64,000 nt of DNA from Massilia sp. R2A-15 (lineage in GTDB: Bacteria > Pseudomonadota > Gammaproteobacteria > Burkholderiales > Burkholderiaceae_D). The position numbers and the translations under genes were made by a program. Position 1 is the first letter of the stretch. Each line of letters begins with the position of its first letter. A model generated the notes under the pieces. That model did no database searches. It was not told the DNA's origin and saw only the letters and a list, made by a program, of their open reading frames with translations. Below are positions 45,526 to 53,670 of the stretch, piece by piece. The stretch is taken from assembly GCF_030704305.1 (NCBI RefSeq), contig NZ_CP131935.1:558001-622000 (forward strand), written 5' to 3'.

Positions 45526-46971
45526 CTAGCGGCGCACCGGTGCGATCGACTCGGCGTACTCGTACAGCGCGCCCAGAATTTCCTCGGTGCGTTCGTCGGC
45601 GTCTTCGTACAGCGCGTCGATCTCGGCGAACAGCTGCTCGATCGTGCGCGCGCCGCCTTCGCCGTCGAACAGTTTGGCGGCGCGATGCTGCTCCCAGTGC
45701 GTCCGTTCCGCGTCTCCGAGCGTCTCGGGGAAGTTGCGCGCGCGGTAGCGGAAGAACAGTTCTTCAAGGCGATCATCGTCGAACGACGGCCGCGCTTTCG
45801 CCATCTGCTCGGGCGTCTCGGCGCGCAGGGCGTCCAGCTTGCGGCGGTCGTTGTTGCCGACGAAGCCGCCGTACAAATCCTCGTCCACATCCAGGCTGGC
45901 CATCGCCGGGCGCTTGTACACTTCGGCCCACAGCGCCGTCATGTCCGGCGCGCCGGCCGCAGCCTGCGCGTGCGCGCGGCCCTGTTCGATGTCGATGCCC
46001 CAGCGCTCGGCCATCGCCGGACTCAGGGTCTTCAGGTTCCCGACCAGCATCGGCGACTTGTTGACGTGGATGCTCTTGATCGGCAGGCGCGTCACGCCTT
46101 CCGGCAGGTCGGCACTGCGGGTGAACATGCGCAGGCGGATGGTGTCGGCGTCGAGCGCGAACAGCTCGGCCGGGTCGTGGCTGCAATCCCACACCAGCAC
46201 CTCGTTCTTGTTGGTCGGGTGCGTTGCCAGCGGCCACACCAGCGCCAGACAGCCGCGCTCGGCGGGGAACATGCCGGACACGTGCAGGAAGGGCTGGCGC
46301 GACGCGGCGGCCAGGTGCATGCCCATCTCGGCGGCGACCTTGTCCTTCTTGTGCAGGCCCAGGCAGAAGTCGAACAGCTTGGGCTGCTTGTCGCGGATCA
46401 GGCGGGCCAGCGCGATGGTGGCGCGCACGTCGGAGAGCGCGTCGTGGGCGGCCTCGTGCAGCAGGCCGTTGGCGCGCGCCAGGTCCTCGAGGCGAAAGCT
46501 CGGCTTGCCGTCCTCGCGCAGCGGCCACTCGATGCCTTCGGGGCGCAGCGCGTAGGTCATGCGCACCACGTCGAGCAGATCCCAGCGGCCGCAATTGTTT
46601 TGCCACTCGCGCGCGTACGGATCGATCAGGTTACGCCAGAACATGTAGCGGGTGATCTCGTCGTCGAAGCGGATCGTGTTGTAGCCGACGCCGATGGTGC
46701 CGGGCTGGCTGAAGGCTGACTCGATCGTCTTGGCGAACTGGTGCTCGGGCACGCCCCACTCGAGGCACTGCTGCGGCGTGATGCCGGTGATCAGGCAGGA
46801 CTGCGGATCGGGCAGGAAGTCGTTTGCCGGCGCGCAGTACAGCATGATCGGGTCGCCGATTTCGTTCAGGTTGGCGTCGGTGCGGATCGCGGCGAACTGC
46901 GCCGGGCGATCGCGGCGCGGCACGGCGCCGAAGGTTTCGTAGTCGTGCCAGAGGAAAGTGTGGTTGCTCAT
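45526..46971 (-). CDS. sbcB: Exodeoxyribonuclease I
   Basis: A 481-aa 3'-5' single-strand DNA exonuclease of recombination and mismatch repair. The DEDD-type exonuclease motifs appear as FLWHDYETFG, GYNTIRFDDE and HDALSDVRATIALARL, followed by the ExoI C-terminal region (GMFPAERGCLALVWPLATHP and the LFFRYRARNFPETL segment). Length is normal for the family. Regulation is not evident. Confidence 0.95.
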   Translation of the reverse strand: MSNHTFLWHDYETFGAVPRRDRPAQFAAIRTDANLNEIGDPIMLYCAPANDFLPDPQSCLITGITPQQCLEWGVPEHQFAKTIESAFSQPGTIGVGYNTIRFDDEITRYMFWRNLIDPYAREWQNNCGRWDLLDVVRMTYALRPEGIEWPLREDGKPSFRLEDLARANGLLHEAAHDALSDVRATIALARLIRDKQPKLFDFCLGLHKKDKVAAEMGMHLAAASRQPFLHVSGMFPAERGCLALVWPLATHPTNKNEVLVWDCSHDPAELFALDADTIRLRMFTRSADLPEGVTRLPIKSIHVNKSPMLVGNLKTLSPAMAERWGIDIEQGRAHAQAAAGAPDMTALWAEVYKRPAMASLDVDEDLYGGFVGNNDRRKLDALRAETPEQMAKARPSFDDDRLEELFFRYRARNFPETLGDAERTHWEQHRAAKLFDGEGGARTIEQLFAEIDALYEDADERTEEILGALYEYAESIAPVRR

Positions 46972-47066
46972 ATCGGATGCTCAGTGGGGGCGGGCGTATG
47001 GTGTCACGAAACTGAGCCAGCGGCTAGGGGCGGCGTCAGCGTCGCGCGCAAATTCCCAAAATCACT

Positions 47067-47137
47067 TTGGGGTCAGACCCGCTTTTTTGTCAGGCGAAAA
47101 CGGAGCGGCGGCAGCGAAAAAGCGGCTCTGACCCCAA
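47067..47137. repeat. Imperfect inverted repeat with GGGGTCAGA ends
   Basis: TTGGGGTCAGA at one end and TCTGACCCCAA at the other, with CCGCTTTTTT and GAAAAAGCGG nested inside. The outer motif resembles the inner arm end of the long repeats at 13 and 45 kb, suggesting a related family. It lies in the 184-base gap between sbcB and the cNMP/GGDEF gene. Confidence 0.75.
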
Positions 47138-47155
47138 TTTGAATTCAAGAATTTT

Positions 47156-48103
47156 TTAGAGGGAGACGCGGTCGCGGCCCGATTCCTTGGCGCGGTAGAG
47201 CGCGGCGTCGGCCGCCGCCAGCAGCGTTTGTTCGTCCATGTCGTCGCCGAGGCTGGCCGCGCCGAACGAGCCCGTCAGCTGCGGCATCGGCAGCCGCATG
47301 TCGTCGAAGATCACCACCTGCCGCAGCCGCTCGCACAGCCGCTCGGCCACCATCCGCGCCCGCGCTTCACCGGTCTCGGGCAGGATCACAAGCATTTCTT
47401 CGCCGCCGTAGCGCACCGCGAAGTCCGACGGCCGCAGCGCCGCGTTGATCACGCCCGCCGCCGCGCGCAGCGCTTCGTCGCCCGCCAGGTGGCCGTGCGT
47501 GTCGTTGAAGCGCTTGAAATGGTCGAGGTCGATCATTACCAGCGACAGCGGATGGCCGGCTCGCTGCGCCGCCGACACCATCTTCGGCAGCATGTCGGCC
47601 AGCCAGGCGCGGTTGTACAGGCCGGTCAGGCCGTCGTTCATCGACAGCTGCCGGTAGAATTCGCCCAGCTTCTGGCGCCGGCGCAGCAGCGCGCTGGCGG
47701 CGCGGATGCGAAACGACAGCAGCCGCAGCAGGTTGCGCGCCACGCCGTTCGACTGGTCGATCAGCTGCCACACGAGGTCGGCCTCGATCACCAGCAGCTC
47801 CGTGTCGTCGATCGCGCTGATGTCGGCCAGGTTGGTCGTCTCGTCGAGCACCGATTGCTCGCCCACGCTTTCGCCCGGCAGGATCTTGCCGATCGCGCCG
47901 TCCGGCGCCGTCTCCGCCAGCGCGCCGCGCAGCACGATGTACAGGCGCGCGCGAAAGGTGTCCTCCAGCCGCTGGCCATGCGCGAGCCGGCACACCGCGC
48001 AGTGGGCCAATGCCGCGGCCAGCTGTGCTTCGTCGGTGTCGCGGAACAGGTGCAGGTCGCGGATACGGTAGGGGGAGGCGCCAAAGGTGCCGATGTGGTC
48101 CAA
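47156..48103 (-). CDS. Cyclic-nucleotide-binding-like and GGDEF protein, probable diguanylate cyclase
   Basis: About 315 aa. The N-terminal part (residues 15-130) fits a Crp-type cNMP-binding sensor (ARLYIVLRGALAE, ILPGESVGEQSVLDE). The C-terminus is a GGDEF domain starting at DGLTGLYNRAWLADMLP, with the active loop RYGGEEM, a variant of GGEEF that retains the catalytic Gly-Gly-Glu-Glu. The start is taken as TTG with TGAGG seven bases upstream; an ATG at 48214 would overlap the divergent gene. It should produce cyclic di-GMP in response to a bound ligand. Confidence 0.82.
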   Translation of the reverse strand: MDHIGTFGASPYRIRDLHLFRDTDEAQLAAALAHCAVCRLAHGQRLEDTFRARLYIVLRGALAETAPDGAIGKILPGESVGEQSVLDETTNLADISAIDDTELLVIEADLVWQLIDQSNGVARNLLRLLSFRIRAASALLRRRQKLGEFYRQLSMNDGLTGLYNRAWLADMLPKMVSAAQRAGHPLSLVMIDLDHFKRFNDTHGHLAGDEALRAAAGVINAALRPSDFAVRYGGEEMLVILPETGEARARMVAERLCERLRQVVIFDDMRLPMPQLTGSFGAASLGDDMDEQTLLAAADAALYRAKESGRDRVSL

Positions 48104-48246
48104 AATAAGCCTCAGGATTTCGTGCTGGAAATATAATTCTGCTAAGCAATAGTATGATAACCCATTGCAACGCCGCCAAGGAGGGCTGGCGCGCGATAAA
48201 CAACAGTGTTTCAATGGCGGCCTGGCCTTTTTTGGAAAACAAGCAC

Positions 48247-49041
48247 ATGACCCTCATCGACGCCGCCGGCGCGCACCACACGCCGGACCCCGCCGCCCGC
48301 ATCGTTTCGCTGGTGCCGTCGGTCACCGAACTGCTGTGCGACCTGGGCCTGGCCTCCCAGCTGGTCGGGCGCACCGGCTTTTGCATTCACCCGGCCGATC
48401 AGGTGGCGGCTATCCCGAAGGTCGGCGGCACCAAGGACGTCAACATCGACAAAATCCGCAAGCTCGCGCCGACCCACCTGGTGGTCAATATCGACGAAAA
48501 CGAGAAGCCCACAGTCGAGGCGCTGGCCGAATTCATCCCGCACATCGTCGTCACCCATCCGCTGGCGCCGCGCGACAACCTCGACCTGGCGCGGCTGATG
48601 GGCGGGGTGTTCTGCCGCGATTCCGAAGCGGCGGCCTGGTGCGCGCAGTTCGAAGCGGAATACGCGGCGCTGCAGGCGACGCCGAAAGGCCCGCCGCGCA
48701 CCATGTTGTATTGCATCTGGCAGGACCCGTGGATGAGCGTGTCGCCCGACACCTACATCGCCCGCATGATGGCCGAAATCGGCTGGCGCCTGCCGCCGAT
48801 GCGCGAGCCCGCGCGCTATCCCCGCTTCGAGTGGAACGCCGCGCTTGTGGACGCGATAGACGGCGTGCTGCTGTCGACCGAGCCGTACCGCTTCACCGAG
48901 GCGCACGCCGACGCGCTCAAGCGGCAGATCGGCAAGCCCGTGCACCTGATCGATGGGGAGATGATGTCCTGGTACGGCAGCCGCTCGCTGGCCGGCCTGC
49001 GCTACCTGCGCGCGATCGCCGAGGGGAAACTGCTGGTTTGA
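48247..49041 (+). CDS. Cobalamin-binding-like helical backbone metal receptor
   Basis: A 264-aa protein resembling BtuF and similar ABC substrate-binding proteins: RIVSLVPSVTELLCDLGLAS, KVGGTKDVNIDKIRKLAPTHLV, and PYRFTEAHADALK. No signal peptide is visible from the chosen start; an earlier in-frame ATG (48214) adds MAAWPFLENKH, which is not a convincing signal either. No BtuC/BtuD permease or ATPase is next to it and no cobalamin riboswitch is seen upstream. It may act in the cytoplasm or bind another cofactor. Confidence 0.8.
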   Translation: MTLIDAAGAHHTPDPAARIVSLVPSVTELLCDLGLASQLVGRTGFCIHPADQVAAIPKVGGTKDVNIDKIRKLAPTHLVVNIDENEKPTVEALAEFIPHIVVTHPLAPRDNLDLARLMGGVFCRDSEAAAWCAQFEAEYAALQATPKGPPRTMLYCIWQDPWMSVSPDTYIARMMAEIGWRLPPMREPARYPRFEWNAALVDAIDGVLLSTEPYRFTEAHADALKRQIGKPVHLIDGEMMSWYGSRSLAGLRYLRAIAEGKLLV

Positions 49042-49078
49042 TGGTGGTCGCGGCGGAAGGACTGCGCGGCCACCTGTG

Positions 49079-49171
49079 TTGTCGTACCCGCGAAGGCAGG
49101 TACCCATGCTGAACTCGAATATGCGCGCATGCCCGCTCAGTAAAGGCACCTGCTTTCACAGGTGCGACGGG
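49079..49171. repeat. REP/BIME-like inverted pair
   Basis: A unit TACCCGCGAAGGCAGGTACCC is followed, in opposite orientation, by a degenerate mate containing ACCTGCTTTCACAGGTGCGACG. The pair lies between two convergent genes. It is related to the units at 15416 and 51708. Confidence 0.7.
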
Positions 49172-49182
49172 CAGGGCAGGAG

Positions 49183-49557
49183 TTATTCGTTGATGTCTTC
49201 GGCTTCGCCGGCCTGGTCGGCCAGCGTCGGCGTCTTGTGCAGCTGCTTGTCGTGCAGGCGGCCAAGCGCACTGTCCACCGCGCGCTTGAGCTTTTCCGCC
49301 GCGCCGCTGATAGCCTGGTGCAGGGTCGGCGCATGGTCGCTGACGGCGATCGGCTGATAGTTGGTGACGCGCGCTTCGAGCATGCAGCGGCTGCCGCCGT
49401 CCGCCGATTTCTGGCTGTTCTCGTCGCTCAGGTGTACTTCGACGCGGGTGATTTGCTCGCCAAACCGGGCTACGGCGGCGTTGACGACGGACTCGACGTG
49501 CTCGTCGAGACCCTGGTGGCGTTCAATGGTCTTGTCGGTGTTGATATTAATTTGCAT
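49183..49557 (-). CDS. HPF/RaiA family ribosome-associated protein
   Basis: A 124-aa protein with the hibernation-factor fold: MQININTDKTIERHQGLDEHV, FGEQITRVEVHLSDEN, MLEARVTNYQPIAVSD and SGAAEKLKRAVDSALGRL. It lacks the long C-terminal dimerisation domain of long HPF. It probably binds the 30S decoding centre under stress. The start at MQIN is chosen; an earlier in-frame ATG adds residues not seen in the family. Confidence 0.85.
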   Translation of the reverse strand: MQININTDKTIERHQGLDEHVESVVNAAVARFGEQITRVEVHLSDENSQKSADGGSRCMLEARVTNYQPIAVSDHAPTLHQAISGAAEKLKRAVDSALGRLHDKQLHKTPTLADQAGEAEDINE

Positions 49558-49708
49558 AGGTCGCTCCTGGTTGTTGATCGATGCCTGCCCCAACCATAGG
49601 CGTGCTGTCCGCGCGGATACCGCGTCGAGCCAATGGTTGGCGATGCAGTGCGCACTTGATTCGATCTTACACCTTTAAGCAAAATGGCAACGTCCTGCTG
49701 GACGCGCC

Positions 49709-50380
49709 TTATTTGATCAGGCCGGCCGCGATGTTGATCGACAGTCCCAGGATCACCAGGTTGAAAAAGAAATTGAGCACCGAGTGCCCGAGCACCAGCT
49801 TGCGCATGCCGCGCGTCATGACGCTGACGTCGGAGGTCTGCACCGCGACGCTGATGGTGAACGAGAAGTACATGAAGTCCCAGTAGTCTGGCTCCTTCTC
49901 GTCATCGGGGAACTTCAGCGGCAGTTTGGTCTCGTCGCAGCGGTAGTACTTGTGGGCATAGTGGAAGCAGAACAGGATGCCGACCATGATCCACGAGCCG
50001 AACAGCGTCGCCACCGTCAACGCGTAGCGCCCGGCGGTTTCGGCGCCCTTGGCGTCGGTCAGCTTGCTCAGTTCGAGGAAGATCGCGGACAGGCTGAAGA
50101 TCGATGCGACCAGCAGCACCACCAGCACCACGCCGGCGTTCTCGTCCTGCTTGTCGGCCAGCGCGCGCACCTCGTGGTGGTTCGAGGTGATCACCACCCG
50201 CATCATCATTGCCAGGAACGCCCACACCGCGACGTTCCAGGCGATCAGCGCGCGCGTGATCAGCTGCAGCTCGTCGGGCAGGAACACCGCGACGATCGCG
50301 CCGAGGCCGATCGACCCCAACAGGTGCGGGCGGCTGGAGAGAATGCTGTGCCATTTGTGCTTCTTATGGGTCGAGGCCAT
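49709..50380 (-). CDS. DUF1345 membrane protein
   Basis: A 223-aa protein with about five helices. The family signature FMYFSFTISVAVQTSDVSVM near residue 170 resembles a pore-like selectivity segment, and LGHSVLNFFFNLVILGLSIN follows at the end. DUF1345 is often annotated as a potential channel-like membrane protein, but no function is established. Confidence 0.88.
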   Translation of the reverse strand: MASTHKKHKWHSILSSRPHLLGSIGLGAIVAVFLPDELQLITRALIAWNVAVWAFLAMMMRVVITSNHHEVRALADKQDENAGVVLVVLLVASIFSLSAIFLELSKLTDAKGAETAGRYALTVATLFGSWIMVGILFCFHYAHKYYRCDETKLPLKFPDDEKEPDYWDFMYFSFTISVAVQTSDVSVMTRGMRKLVLGHSVLNFFFNLVILGLSINIAAGLIK

Positions 50381-50424
50381 GTTCTTCTTGTTAGGGAACT
50401 GTCAATGCGGTCCATTATTCCACA

Positions 50425-51657
50425 TCAGCGGCCATCCTTGCCGTGATGCGGGAAGCGGTCCATGCGCGAGAGCACCGGGAACAGCAGCGCCCAGGTGCCG
50501 GTGACCACCAGCGTGGCGGCGCCACCCAGCAGGATCGCGCGCACCAGGCCGAACCAGCCGGCGGTCAGGCCCGATTCGAACTCGCCCAGTTCATTCGAGG
50601 CGCCGATGAACACCGAGTTGACCGCGCTGACGCGGCCGCGAATTTCGTCCGGCGTTTCGAACTGCACCAGCAGGTGGCGGATGTACACGCTGACCATGTC
50701 GCCGACGCCGAGCAGGAACAGCGCCCCGAGCGCGAGGGCGAAGCTGGTGGTGGCGCCGAGCACCAGCGTGGCGGCGCCGAACAGCGCGACGCCGCCGAAC
50801 ATGAAGGCGCCGACGCGGCGCCGGATCGGCGCGACCGCCAGCAGCACGGAGCACAGCGCGGCTCCGGCGCCGGGCGCGGTGCGCAGCAGGCCAAGGCCGG
50901 TCGGGCCGGCGTGCAGGACGTCGCGCGCGTAGGCGGGCAGCAGCGCCGTCGCGCCGCCGAACAGCACGGCGAACAGGTCGAGCGACATGGCGCCCAGCAC
51001 CACCGGGCGCGAACGCACGAAGCGCAAGCCTTCGAGCACCGTGTGCCAGCTGGCCGGCGCGGTGTTGACCGCCTGCGGCGCGTTCTTCGTCCGGCTCATC
51101 AGGAAGACCGACAGCATCAGCAGGCTCGCCGACGTCATGTACACCATCTTCGGACCGGCCAGGTAAAGCAGGCCGCCGAGCACCGGGCCGGTGATGACGG
51201 CGACGTGGAAGGTCGACGAGCTCAGTGCGACCGCCTGGCTGAAGCGCTCGATCGGCACCAGGTTCTTCATGATCGCCTGCGTGGCTGGCATCATGAAGGC
51301 GCGCGCGCTGCCGAACAGGACCAGGATCGCGAACACCGGCGCGACGACGTGGCTGCCGGAGAGGGTGAAGGCGAGCAGCAGCAGGGCGCACGCCATCTGC
51401 GCGGCCAGGCACAGCACGATGATGTTGCGGCGGTTGTAGCGGTCGGCGGCGTGGCCCGCGAACAGGATCAGCGCGAGGAAGGGCGCGAACTGCGCGAGGC
51501 CGATCAGGCCGAGGTCATACAGGTTGCCGGTGATTTCATAGACCTGCCAGCCGATGGCGACGCTTTGCATCTGGACGGCGAGGGTGCCGAGCACGCGGGC
51601 CGACAGGTAGCACGCGAAGTTGCGGTTGCGGAGGACGGCGGGGAACTGCAGAGACAT
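50425..51657 (-). CDS. MFS transporter, EntS-like (DHA3) type
   Basis: A 410-aa transporter with about 12 helices. The N-terminus RNFACYLSARVLGTLAVQMQ, then AIGWQVYEITGNLYDLGLIG, and the loop GHAADRYNRRN are typical of EntS/DHA3 exporters. RGRVSAVNSVFIGASNELGEF in the second half supports this. The exported compound is unknown; no siderophore synthesis genes are in the window. Confidence 0.88.
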   Translation of the reverse strand: MSLQFPAVLRNRNFACYLSARVLGTLAVQMQSVAIGWQVYEITGNLYDLGLIGLAQFAPFLALILFAGHAADRYNRRNIIVLCLAAQMACALLLLAFTLSGSHVVAPVFAILVLFGSARAFMMPATQAIMKNLVPIERFSQAVALSSSTFHVAVITGPVLGGLLYLAGPKMVYMTSASLLMLSVFLMSRTKNAPQAVNTAPASWHTVLEGLRFVRSRPVVLGAMSLDLFAVLFGGATALLPAYARDVLHAGPTGLGLLRTAPGAGAALCSVLLAVAPIRRRVGAFMFGGVALFGAATLVLGATTSFALALGALFLLGVGDMVSVYIRHLLVQFETPDEIRGRVSAVNSVFIGASNELGEFESGLTAGWFGLVRAILLGGAATLVVTGTWALLFPVLSRMDRFPHHGKDGR

Positions 51658-51707
51658 TGAAGCTTTCTAAAAATGGGTACCAGCATTTGCACGCGCAAAG
51701 GCGCAGC

Positions 51708-51794
51708 ATCGTTCCTGCGAAGGCAGGAACCCATACTGAGCAAGCCTGGAGCCGAGCACCTTCAGTATGGGTACCTGCCTTCGCAGGTACGACG
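51708..51794. repeat. REP/BIME-like inverted pair
   Basis: GTTCCTGCGAAGGCAGGAAC followed by CCATACTGAG, then after 20 bases the reverse-oriented mate CTTCAGTATGGGTACC with TGCCTTCGCAGGTACGACG. It lies between the MFS start and the end of the methyltransferase gene. Confidence 0.8.
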
Positions 51795-51813
51795 ACCTTT
51801 ATGCAAGCTGACG

Positions 51814-52536
51814 CTACTTCTTCACAAACCGCAGCGCGAACTTGTCGTCCGGCTTGCCTTCCATCTTGAAGAACGGCTGATCGCGCGGGTCCGACGCCAC
51901 GTGCAAGTAGTCGCTCTTCGCATCGAGCACGAAGCCGGCCTTGGTCACTTCGTCGATCACCGCCGCATCCTCGATCCGATGCAGGGTTTGCGTCGCGGTC
52001 AGCCCACTGCCAGCCTTCGCGGCATTGTCGATCACCACCAGCGCGCCGCCCGGCTTGAGCGCGTCGTACAAGCGCTTGTTCATCGCGGCGCGGTCGGTTG
52101 GCGTGTTGACGATGTCGTGGTAGTTCATGTTGATGGTCACGAGGTCCAGCGGCGGCGTACCGGCCGGCACCGGGCTGTCGAACGGCGCCACCAGCGGATG
52201 CAGGTTCGCCATCGGCGCCGCAGCCAGCCTCGCTTCGAGTTTCGGCGACGCTTTCGGCGTCTGCGCCCACACCTCGCCCGATGGCCCGACCGCCGCGGCC
52301 AGCAACGCCGAGGTGGCGCCGGCGCCAGCCGACACGTCGAGCACCTTCATCCCCGGCCGCACCTTGGCGAAAGCGAGGAATTCGGCCGGCTTGCGCTTGG
52401 CATCGCCCTTGCGGTCATCGGCGGTGCGGGCCGGATGGTCGATCGCGGCTTTGTACATATCGGGCGACGCAAAGGCCGGCGCATTGAACGCGCAGGCGCA
52501 GCAGGCGAGCAGCAGGGAGGCGAGTCGTTGGTGCAT
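51814..52536 (-). CDS. Class I methyltransferase-like protein with signal peptide
   Basis: A 240-aa protein. An N-terminal signal (MHQRLASLLLACCACAFNAP, then AFA) precedes a Rossmann methyltransferase fold: MKVLDVSAGAGATSALLAAA (SAM-binding motif I), LVTINMNYHDIVNTP and KPGGALVVIDNAA. It matches the group of predicted exported methyltransferases (COG4798). AAGGGG six bases before the second ATG fixes the start. How SAM would be available outside the cytoplasm is unexplained. Confidence 0.82.
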   Translation of the reverse strand: MHQRLASLLLACCACAFNAPAFASPDMYKAAIDHPARTADDRKGDAKRKPAEFLAFAKVRPGMKVLDVSAGAGATSALLAAAVGPSGEVWAQTPKASPKLEARLAAAPMANLHPLVAPFDSPVPAGTPPLDLVTINMNYHDIVNTPTDRAAMNKRLYDALKPGGALVVIDNAAKAGSGLTATQTLHRIEDAAVIDEVTKAGFVLDAKSDYLHVASDPRDQPFFKMEGKPDDKFALRFVKK

Positions 52537-52626
52537 GTGGAGCCCCTTCATGTGAGATTGGAATATGGGACCGGATTGAAAGCCGGACCCATAAATTACC
52601 TCAAATCGAAGCTCGGCGATATATCT

Positions 52627-53658
52627 TTACGGCCGCGCCAGGTCGGCCTCGGAGGTGAACGAATCGGCGAAGAATTCGTCGGCCGGCAGGCCGCACTGCT
52701 TGACGAAATCGCGCTGGGCCGATTCCACCATGATCGGCGCGCCGCACGCATAGACCTGGTGGCCCGACATGTCCGGCAGGTCCTGCATCACGGCCGCGTG
52801 GACGAAGCCGCCGCGGCCGGTCCAGTGGTCTTCCGGCAGCGGGTCCGACACCACCGGCACGTAGGTGAAATTCGGCAGGATCTGCGCCCACTGCTCGCAC
52901 AGTTCGTTCATGTACAGGTCCTGCGGCCGGCGCCCGCCCCAGTACAGCGTGACCGGGCGCGGCGACTTCAGGTGGATCAGGTGTTCGACCAGCGCCTTCA
53001 CCGGCGCGAACCCGGTGCCCGACGCGAGCAGAACGATCGGCTTGTCGGATTCCTCGCGCAGGAAGAAGGTGCCGAGCGGGCCTTCGAAGCGCAGGATGTC
53101 GCGCTCCTTCATCGTGTTGAATACGTGTTCGGTGAACAGGCCGCCGCCCATGTGGCGGATGTGCAGCGTGACCGGCGAGTCGAGGCTCGATGGCGCGTTG
53201 GCGATGCTGTAGGCACGGCGCTTGCCGTCCTTGAGCATGAATTCGATGTACTGGCCGGCGCGGTAGGCCAGCGCCTCGTTGGCCGGCAGCTGCAGGCTCA
53301 TGACGATCACGTCCGACGCGACCCTTTCGAGCTTCGCGACGCGCGACGGCATTTTGCGCACCGGGTACTCGCTGCTGCCGGCCACCTCGCGTGCTTCGAT
53401 CACCAGGTCGGCCGACGGCGTGGCGCAGCAGAACAGCGAAAAGCCCTCGGCCGCTTCCTGTTCCGACAGCGCGCGCTGCTGGTGCGCCTTGTGCGTGACG
53501 GCGCCTTCGACCACCTTGCCCTTGCACGAACCGCAGGCGCCGTTCTTGCAGCCGTACGGCAGGCCGACGCCGGCGCGGATGGCGGCGCCCAGCACGGTTT
53601 CGTCGGCTTCGCATTCGAAGCGGTGGCCGCTCGGCTGGACAGTGATCTGGAAAGTCAT
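52627..53658 (-). CDS. Ferredoxin-type NAD(P)H reductase (AscD/CDP-glucoseen reductase-like)
   Basis: A 343-aa electron-transfer protein. The N-terminal [2Fe-2S] domain carries the cysteine set in YGCKNGACGSCKGKV and LFCCATP. The FAD-binding domain has RAYSIANAPSS. The NAD-binding domain has LLASGTGFAPVKALVEHL and VYACGAPIMVESA. It is homologous to CDP-6-deoxyglucoseen reductases, and to NAD(P)H reductases of oxygenases. It could serve an oxygenase such as the distant P450, but no link is visible. It diverges from the epimerase gene with only 12 bases between start codons. Confidence 0.9.
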   Translation of the reverse strand: MTFQITVQPSGHRFECEADETVLGAAIRAGVGLPYGCKNGACGSCKGKVVEGAVTHKAHQQRALSEQEAAEGFSLFCCATPSADLVIEAREVAGSSEYPVRKMPSRVAKLERVASDVIVMSLQLPANEALAYRAGQYIEFMLKDGKRRAYSIANAPSSLDSPVTLHIRHMGGGLFTEHVFNTMKERDILRFEGPLGTFFLREESDKPIVLLASGTGFAPVKALVEHLIHLKSPRPVTLYWGGRRPQDLYMNELCEQWAQILPNFTYVPVVSDPLPEDHWTGRGGFVHAAVMQDLPDMSGHQVYACGAPIMVESAQRDFVKQCGLPADEFFADSFTSEADLARP

Positions 53659-53670
53659 ACAATCCTCAAC

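Noticed and set aside
48104..48246. A cobalamin riboswitch upstream of the BtuF-like gene
   Set aside because: The gap is short and lacks a B12-box-like conserved core.
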